From an uncultured Blautia sp. (GTDB lineage: Bacteria > Bacillota > Clostridia > Lachnospirales > Lachnospiraceae): DNA of 26,839 nt. The stretch is from contig CAKRTP010000011.1 in the NCBI GenBank assembly GCA_934402155.1, forward strand, positions 1-26,839, in the 5' to 3' direction. Within the stretch, counting starts at the first letter, position 1, and the number at the start of each line of letters is the position of its first letter. The translations under genes were made by a program, and so were the position numbers. The notes under the pieces were generated by a model. The model did no database searches. It worked only from the letters and a program-made list of their open reading frames with translations, and was not told the DNA's origin. Positions 21,822-26,839 of this stretch are shown here, one piece after another.

Positions 21822-23150
21822 TTATTTCTTCATATTCACAAACTGAGTATAACGCGGCAGCCACACCAGTTCAATTGTTCCAATTGGACCATTTCTCTGT
21901 TTTGCGATGATGACTTCAGCAATATCTTTCTTTTCTGTATCTTTGTGATAATAATCATCTCGATATAAAAACATTACCACATCGGCATCCTGCTCAATGG
22001 CACCTGACTCTCGAAGATCAGAAAGCATAGGTCTGTGATCCGGACGCTGCTCAACTGCACGGCTCAGCTGCGACAATGCAATAACTGGTACATTCAGTTC
22101 TCTTGCCAGAGCTTTGAGCGAACGGGAAATATCAGAAATTTCCTGCTGCCTTGAATCACTCTTACCACTTCCACTCATCAGCTGCAGATAGTCAATCATA
22201 ATAATCCCAAGATTATGCTCCAGTTTGTATTTTCTGCATTTCGAACGCATTTCAGCAATACTGATTCCCGGTGTATCATCAATGATCAGATTTGAACGAC
22301 CGATGATATCTGCACCTTCTACCAGCTTTGTCCAGTCCTCATCTTTGAGATTACCTGTACGCATATTCTGGGAATCCACATGAGATTCCATTGCCAGAAG
22401 ACGGTTTACAAGCTGTTCCTTTGACATTTCAAGGCTGAATATCGCAACTGTAACATCCTTTCGAAAAGCCATATACTGTGCGATATTAAGTACAAATGCA
22501 GTCTTTCCCATAGACGGACGCGCTGCTATCAGTACCAGATCTGACGGATGCATTCCGGATGTCTTATAATCCAGATCAATAAAGCCTGTCGGAATTCCGG
22601 TTACACTTCCTTTAAGTTTGGATGCTTTTTCGATATTATTGATCGCATTCAGGACAACCTGCTGGATTGGAACATAATCTCCGCCCACTGTTCGCTGAAG
22701 AATATTGAATAATTTCTTTTCAGCTTCCTCCATGATCGTTTCTGTGCTGTCTTTCTCCAGATAGCAGGAATTCTCTACTTCCTCTGTCGCACGGATCAAT
22801 TTGCGGAGCTGTGCTTTATCACTTACGATATTGGCATAGTATTTGACATTAGCAGATGTTGGTACTGCCTCAAGCAGTTCTCTGACATACTCCATGCTGC
22901 TGATATCCGGAGGTACATCTTTTTCTTTCAGACGATTCTGAAGAGTGATCGTATCAACTGGTTTTCCTTCATTACAAAGTTCAACCATCGCATCAAAAAT
23001 GATCCCATACTGATTCTGATAAAAATCATCACTTGTAAGAATCTCTGATGCTATCAGAATTGCATCTCTGTCGAGAAGCATGGAACCGATCACCGATTGC
23101 TCTGCCTCAATACTATGAGGCAGAATACGCTTTATCAGTGCTTCTTCCAT
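21822..23150 (-). CDS. dnaB: Replicative DNA helicase DnaB
   Basis: A 442-residue hexameric 5'-3' helicase of the replication fork, normal length. N-terminal domain begins ALIKRILPHSIEAEQSVIGSMLLD. The RecA-like motor has Walker A ARPSMGKTAFVLN, IFSLEMSKEQLVNRLL, and Walker B LGIIMIDYLQLM. The conserved ALSQLSRAVEQR and DLRESGAIEQDADVV are intact. No intein is present. It begins 17 bases after rplI in the same operon as gdpP-rplI. GGAG precedes the ATG. Confidence 0.97.
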   Translation of the reverse strand: MEEALIKRILPHSIEAEQSVIGSMLLDRDAILIASEILTSDDFYQNQYGIIFDAMVELCNEGKPVDTITLQNRLKEKDVPPDISSMEYVRELLEAVPTSANVKYYANIVSDKAQLRKLIRATEEVENSCYLEKDSTETIMEEAEKKLFNILQRTVGGDYVPIQQVVLNAINNIEKASKLKGSVTGIPTGFIDLDYKTSGMHPSDLVLIAARPSMGKTAFVLNIAQYMAFRKDVTVAIFSLEMSKEQLVNRLLAMESHVDSQNMRTGNLKDEDWTKLVEGADIIGRSNLIIDDTPGISIAEMRSKCRKYKLEHNLGIIMIDYLQLMSGSGKSDSRQQEISDISRSLKALARELNVPVIALSQLSRAVEQRPDHRPMLSDLRESGAIEQDADVVMFLYRDDYYHKDTEKKDIAEVIIAKQRNGPIGTIELVWLPRYTQFVNMKK

Positions 23151-23167
23151 TTAGTTTCTCCTGTCGT

Positions 23168-23614
23168 TTATGCCTCTTTGATCCATACTTTCAAGCTTCC
23201 GGTTACCTTCGGATGAAGTTTGACCGGAACCTGTGTAACACCTAAGTTTCTGATCGGACTTGGAAGCTGAAGTTTCTTCTTATCGATTTCCAGGCCAAGC
23301 TGTGCTTTTGCAGCCTCGGAGATTTCTTTTGTTGATACAGATCCGAAGGTTCTTCCACCCTCTCCGACTTTGAGAGTAAGAATGATTTCTTTTGTTTCAA
23401 GTTCTTTTGCAAATGCCTGTGCTGCCTCCAGATTCTCCTGTGCAATTTTTGCTTCATTTGCTTTCTGAAGTTTCAGATCATTGAGATTCTTTGGTGTAGC
23501 TTCCAGACCAAGTTTCTTCGGAATGATCATATTTCTTGCGTATCCGTCGCTGACATTTACAATTTCTCCCTTTTTTCCAAGAGATTTGACATCTTCTAAT
23601 AAAATTACTTTCAT
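23168..23614 (-). CDS. rplI: 50S ribosomal protein L9
   Basis: A 148-residue L9. N-terminal [35 protein letters not shown] is diagnostic, then the long linker helix and the C-terminal domain with [12 protein letters not shown] and [12 protein letters not shown]. It overlaps the gdpP stop by 4 bp. This gdpP-rplI-dnaB order is the standard clostridial/bacillar arrangement. Confidence 0.97.
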   Translation of the reverse strand: MKVILLEDVKSLGKKGEIVNVSDGYARNMIIPKKLGLEATPKNLNDLKLQKANEAKIAQENLEAAQAFAKELETKEIILTLKVGEGGRTFGSVSTKEISEAAKAQLGLEIDKKKLQLPSPIRNLGVTQVPVKLHPKVTGSLKVWIKEA

Positions 23615-25677
23615 GTATTTTTTTCCTCCTGATATAACTCATCAATGATTTCTTTTAACATATCTTCGACTTTATCAATCGATTGTTTTACCTGAGCACC
23701 GGCAATATTAATATGACCGCCGCCGCCAAGTTTTTCCATCATGACCTGTACATTAACTTCATCAATTGCTCTGGCACTGACATAAACTTCTTTGTTATAG
23801 GTTGTCAGCACAAAAGAAGCCTTGACTCCTGCAATATTCAGAAGTTCATTTGCAGCCTGTGCTCCGACAACAGTCGGACTCTCAAGTCCCTTACTTGGAC
23901 ATTTTGCAATGGCAAAACATCCTCTGTAGATTTCAGCTGTACGCACTGCTTCTGCTCTGGCTTTGTAAGAATCTATATTATCACGAAGCATCTTTCGCAC
24001 TCTGGTCATATCCGCACCTGAGCGTCTCAGGAAAGCCGCCGCCTCAAAAGTACGCACTCCTGCTCTTGTGATAAAATTATTCGTATCGATCATAATTCCG
24101 GCATAGATACAGTCTGCCTCAATGTTTCTGAGTCGCAGATCATCCGAGAAATACTGAAGAATCTCAGCTACCATCTCGCATGTGGATGAAGCATACGGCT
24201 CTACATAGGATAAAACCGCATTCTGAATGACCTCATTTCCTCTTCTATGATGATCCAGAACAACAATCGTCTTTGTCATATACAGAAGGTCCTCACATTC
24301 TGTATAGCTTGGCTTATTTGTGTCCACAACAACCACTACCGTATTATCATCGACAAGTTCCATTGCCTGATTCCTGTCGATAAACATTGACGGTTCATAG
24401 TCTGGATTATTCATATATCCTGCCATCAAAGGACGGATAGAAGTCGACGGATCATTAACGACAATATGAACCGGCTTCCCAAGCGTCTTGCCGGCACGGT
24501 AGATACCGATTGCTGCTCCAAGAGCATCAACATCTGTTATCTTGTGCCCCATGACCACAACACGTTCCTTGGTACTCATGAATTCTTTCAATGCCTGAGC
24601 TTTGACACGTGCTTTGACTCGGGTAGTTTTTTCCATTTGCTGTGCTTTACCACCATAATAGGTAATATTATCACCATTTTTGATTACGACCTGATCACCG
24701 CCACGTCCAAGTGCCATCTCTATCGCAATCCGCGAATATTCATAATCCTGAAGATAAGTAGCTGCATTCAGTCCGATACCGATACTTAAAGTGACATTCA
24801 TCTCATTACCGATATTTACAGTTTTGACTTCCTCAAGAATGTGGAATTTCTGTTCTTTCAGTGCTTCCAGAGAACTCTGACGCATGATCAGGAAATATTT
24901 ATCTTTCTCCAGTTTGCGGACCAGACCATCATAAGTTGAAAAATACTTTGTGATCTTTCTGTCGATCAGGGCTATCAGAAGAGAACGGCGTACATCCTCT
25001 ACACTCTCCAGTGCTTCCTCATAATTGTCCAGATATGCCAGTGCAACTACCAGTTTGTTATCCTCATTTGCCTGAATATATTCCTTAAGTTCTGTCTCAT
25101 CATAAAGATACATTGCTATCAGACTGGTAGTATCTGATATCTCCATCAAAAGCCTGGATGGTGCTACAGACTCTCCAAGGAGAACCTTCTGCATAGATAC
25201 ACGGTAAATACGATTTCCAAACTGTGTGCTGATTTCTGTAATTTCTCTGCCCGGTTCTGTCGGAAGCTTATCTGCTGTAATATCCGGAAAAATCGTATTG
25301 ACATTTTTGCGGTAAAACTGATCTTTACCGGTAATCTCTGAAAATACTTTGTTTGACCAGATCATTCTTCCCTGCATGTCCATTACTGCATATGGAAGAG
25401 CAAGCTCCTCCAGAACTCTTTTTTCCAGAAATTCATACTGACTGGCAAAAGCAATCAAATCATTGAACATCAGCGGCCGATGATAAAAGAGCAGACCAAT
25501 TGCTGCACCCAGGTACAGAATAATCCCCATACTGACCACTACTCCGGCTTTTATGTCGATCACATAAACCAGAAAGTTCAATGCTATCAGCAGAATAGAC
25601 AAATACAGAGGCCAGCGGGCAAGATGCTTCAGATGACCTTTTAGTTTTAATTTTCCACTCATAACATTCTTTACCAT
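23611..25677 (-). CDS. gdpP: c-di-AMP phosphodiesterase GdpP (DHH family)
   Basis: A 688-residue membrane enzyme that hydrolyses cyclic di-AMP. Two N-terminal membrane helices (about 22-40, 46-66), a PAS-like domain (about 80-180), a degenerate GGDEF domain (about 185-340), and a catalytic DHH/DHHA1 module (from 370). Metal-site motifs are [13 protein letters not shown] (377-389), VVDTNKP (450-456) and LDHHRRG (474-480). The late [12 protein letters not shown] is the DHHA1 signature. The start is uncertain: ATG 25677 and ATG 25662 both lack a strong ribosome site. Loss of GdpP raises c-di-AMP and represses potassium uptake in Bacilli. Confidence 0.94.
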   Translation of the reverse strand: MVKNVMSGKLKLKGHLKHLARWPLYLSILLIALNFLVYVIDIKAGVVVSMGIILYLGAAIGLLFYHRPLMFNDLIAFASQYEFLEKRVLEELALPYAVMDMQGRMIWSNKVFSEITGKDQFYRKNVNTIFPDITADKLPTEPGREITEISTQFGNRIYRVSMQKVLLGESVAPSRLLMEISDTTSLIAMYLYDETELKEYIQANEDNKLVVALAYLDNYEEALESVEDVRRSLLIALIDRKITKYFSTYDGLVRKLEKDKYFLIMRQSSLEALKEQKFHILEEVKTVNIGNEMNVTLSIGIGLNAATYLQDYEYSRIAIEMALGRGGDQVVIKNGDNITYYGGKAQQMEKTTRVKARVKAQALKEFMSTKERVVVMGHKITDVDALGAAIGIYRAGKTLGKPVHIVVNDPSTSIRPLMAGYMNNPDYEPSMFIDRNQAMELVDDNTVVVVVDTNKPSYTECEDLLYMTKTIVVLDHHRRGNEVIQNAVLSYVEPYASSTCEMVAEILQYFSDDLRLRNIEADCIYAGIMIDTNNFITRAGVRTFEAAAFLRRSGADMTRVRKMLRDNIDSYKARAEAVRTAEIYRGCFAIAKCPSKGLESPTVVGAQAANELLNIAGVKASFVLTTYNKEVYVSARAIDEVNVQVMMEKLGGGGHINIAGAQVKQSIDKVEDMLKEIIDELYQEEKNT

Positions 25678-25712
25678 TCTTTTTATAATTTGTTTTTACG
25701 ATGCTATCTGTT

Positions 25713-25721
25713 ATTATAGCA
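25713..25721 (-). promoter_or_regulatory. Extended -10 upstream of gdpP
   Basis: TGC-TATAAT on the minus strand, an extended -10 with no strong -35. The start would lie about 30 bases before the gdpP ATG. Confidence 0.4.
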
Positions 25722-25767
25722 GATTTACAGACATATTACCATATGAATGTCAATAATCATTATGCTC

Positions 25768-25818
25768 CTTACTGTTCACTCCATTCACAGCAGCCTGGTC
25801 AAAATCCATTCCACATCA
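25768..25818 (-). repeat. Composite dispersed repeat, copy g
   Basis: Minus-strand copy of the ATGSATTTTGACC box (25797-25809) with the degenerate 27-bp palindrome at 25768-25794. The spacing and length match copy b. The flank CATTCCACATCA continues the similarity with copy f. It lies upstream of gdpP. Confidence 0.55.
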
Positions 25819-25860
25819 CAAAGCCCTATAAAGGAACAACACGGAGTAACTTTCTATAAA

Positions 25861-25924
25861 GTAAAAAAGCTGCCATTCCTCCGCGGAACACACATAAATG
25901 TTTGTCCTACAGATTTATGGCAGC
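25861..25924 (-). terminator. Terminator after rpsR
   Basis: On the minus strand GCTGCCAT (25917-25924) and ATGGCAGC (25869-25876) pair around a 40-base loop that can fold further, then TTTTTT follows. It lies about 20 bases after the rpsR stop. Confidence 0.65.
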
Positions 25925-25942
25925 CTGATGTTCAACTAAAAA

Positions 25943-26206
25943 TTAGTCCTGAACGTATGGCATCAGGGAAAGGTGACGTGCTCTCTTAACAGCAACAGTC
26001 AGAGCTCTCTGATGTTTTGCACAGTTTCCTGTGATTCTTCTCGGAAGGATTTTACCTCTCTCAGAAACGTATTTTCTGAGTTTTGCTACATCCTTGTAAT
26101 CGATCTCATTGTTTTCTTTACCGCAGAATACACAAACTTTTTTTCTTCTGCGTCCGCCTCTTCTTTTCATAGGAGAGTCCGGTCTTTCGCCTCTATTGTA
26201 AGCCAT
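25943..26206 (-). CDS. rpsR: 30S ribosomal protein S18
   Basis: An 87-residue S18. [40 protein letters not shown] is diagnostic, with the CxxC pair of zinc-type S18. AAGGAGG precedes the ATG. It follows ssb in the usual rpsF-ssb-rpsR order, separated by a 144-base gap that contains repeat copy f. Confidence 0.97.
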   Translation of the reverse strand: MAYNRGERPDSPMKRRGGRRRKKVCVFCGKENNEIDYKDVAKLRKYVSERGKILPRRITGNCAKHQRALTVAVKRARHLSLMPYVQD

Positions 26207-26230
26207 GATGGTTTCCTCCTTATAATTTTC

Positions 26231-26281
26231 TGTAACTGTTCAGTATCTTTAAAATTACAGGTCAAAATGCATTCCATATCA
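26231..26281 (-). repeat. Composite dispersed repeat, copy f
   Basis: Minus-strand box ATGCATTTTGACC (26260-26272) followed by a degraded palindrome that keeps TGAACAGTTACA (26231-26242). It lies in the ssb-rpsR gap, about 25 bases upstream of the rpsR start codon. Confidence 0.55.
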
Positions 26282-26350
26282 TCTCTGGCAACAGCATTCT
26301 GCCTCATATGTTCTGAGATACTACCTGATAGTTACACTTTCCTTCAGTTT

Positions 26351-26809
26351 TTAATTAAATGGAAGTTCTTCGTCAATTCCGTCAGGAATATTCATAAATC
26401 CGTCAGCAGATGCTGAAACCGGATTCGGCATAGATGGTGCAGACGGTACACTCTGCTGCGGATGTGATGCAGCATAACTGTCACTGGAAGATTTGCTCTC
26501 GGCAAATTCCTGTTCCTCAACAACAACTTCTGTTGTATAAACCTTCTGACCTTCTCTGTTGGTGTAGCTTCCGGTCTGGATACGACCACTTACTACAATC
26601 CTGATTCCCTGATGGAAGTACTTCTCTGCAAATTCCGCGCCACGTCCGAATACCACACAACTGATAAAATCAGCGGTTGCTTCTCCGTCACGCCGAAATC
26701 TTCTGTCTACTGCCAATGTATATCTTGCAATTGCCAGTGCGTTTTCTCCTGCGGAATATCTCACCTCAGGATCCCTTGTTAAGCGTCCCATTAAAATTAC
26801 TTTGTTCAT
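26351..26809 (-). CDS. ssb: Single-stranded DNA-binding protein
   Basis: A 152-residue SSB with an N-terminal OB fold (MNKVILMGRLTRDPEVRY, then DFISCVVFGRGAEFAEKYF and GRIQTGSYTNREG). A Ser/Pro/Ala linker leads to the acidic tail EELPFN, which recruits replication partners. AAGAGGT precedes the ATG. The upstream rpsF would lie beyond the window end; its stop is not confirmable here. Confidence 0.95.
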   Translation of the reverse strand: MNKVILMGRLTRDPEVRYSAGENALAIARYTLAVDRRFRRDGEATADFISCVVFGRGAEFAEKYFHQGIRIVVSGRIQTGSYTNREGQKVYTTEVVVEEQEFAESKSSSDSYAASHPQQSVPSAPSMPNPVSASADGFMNIPDGIDEELPFN

Positions 26810-26839
26810 TATAATACCTCTTTCTTCTTAGTGAGTGAA

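Noticed and set aside
25747..25989. An 80-codon plus-strand ORF between gdpP and rpsR
   Set aside because: It overlaps the rpsR terminator, repeat copy g and the rpsR 3' end, and lacks a ribosome site.

Overview
The window looks like chromosome from a spore-forming, anaerobic Firmicute of the Lachnospiraceae type. The evidence is low-to-moderate GC, strong AGGAGG ribosome sites, cotJABC spore-coat genes, MecA, a c-di-AMP phosphodiesterase beside rplI and dnaB, and an ssb-rpsR block as found in clostridia. The genus is inference only. No rRNA, tRNA, CRISPR array, prophage or insertion sequence was seen.

Layout. (1) 1-815: a TetR-family regulator behind three near-identical 13-bp operators that overlap two divergent promoters; the second promoter reads leftwards out of the window. 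(2) 833-7021, minus strand: a cobalamin riboswitch with a leader terminator, then an exported CbiK-type chelatase, a secreted two-domain protein (possibly NEAT-like), and a FecBCD/BtuFCD-like ABC transporter whose ATPase carries an unusual C-terminal extension. It reads as a B12-responsive tetrapyrrole, corrinoid or cobalt acquisition system and is the main candidate for a new system. (3) 7039-8208: thiE and a Nudix hydrolase. (4) 8283-9666: cotJABC with a sporulation-sigma-like promoter. (5) 9678-11645: a flavin-reductase-like protein and an MFS transporter, divergent, each with a related palindrome in its leader. (6) 11653-13762: DUF1284 protein, bioY with a promoter and operator-like palindrome, and an MscS channel. 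(7) 13829-16774: trkA-trkH potassium uptake, ended by a strong terminator. (8) 16823-17026: a Pho-box-like promoter driving an apparently non-coding structured RNA. (9) 17039-19161: a membrane-anchored GH18/SH3 protein and a small conserved-looking protein. (10) 19342-21659: mecA, a DUF1858 protein, a 57-residue 2[4Fe-4S] ferredoxin and a MerR regulator. (11) 21755-26809, minus strand: ssb, rpsR, gdpP, rplI and dnaB.

How the parts connect. The riboswitch ties the transporter operon to cobalamin status. GdpP (c-di-AMP breakdown), TrkA-TrkH (a common c-di-AMP target) and MscS form a potassium and osmotic theme, although they are not one operon. Two linked repeat features recur in the intergenic regions: a palindrome built on GTWACTGTTCA (W = A or T), and, in three copies, an attached 13-bp box ATGSATTTTGACC (S = C or G). 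All database-level claims are untested, since only the sequence was read.
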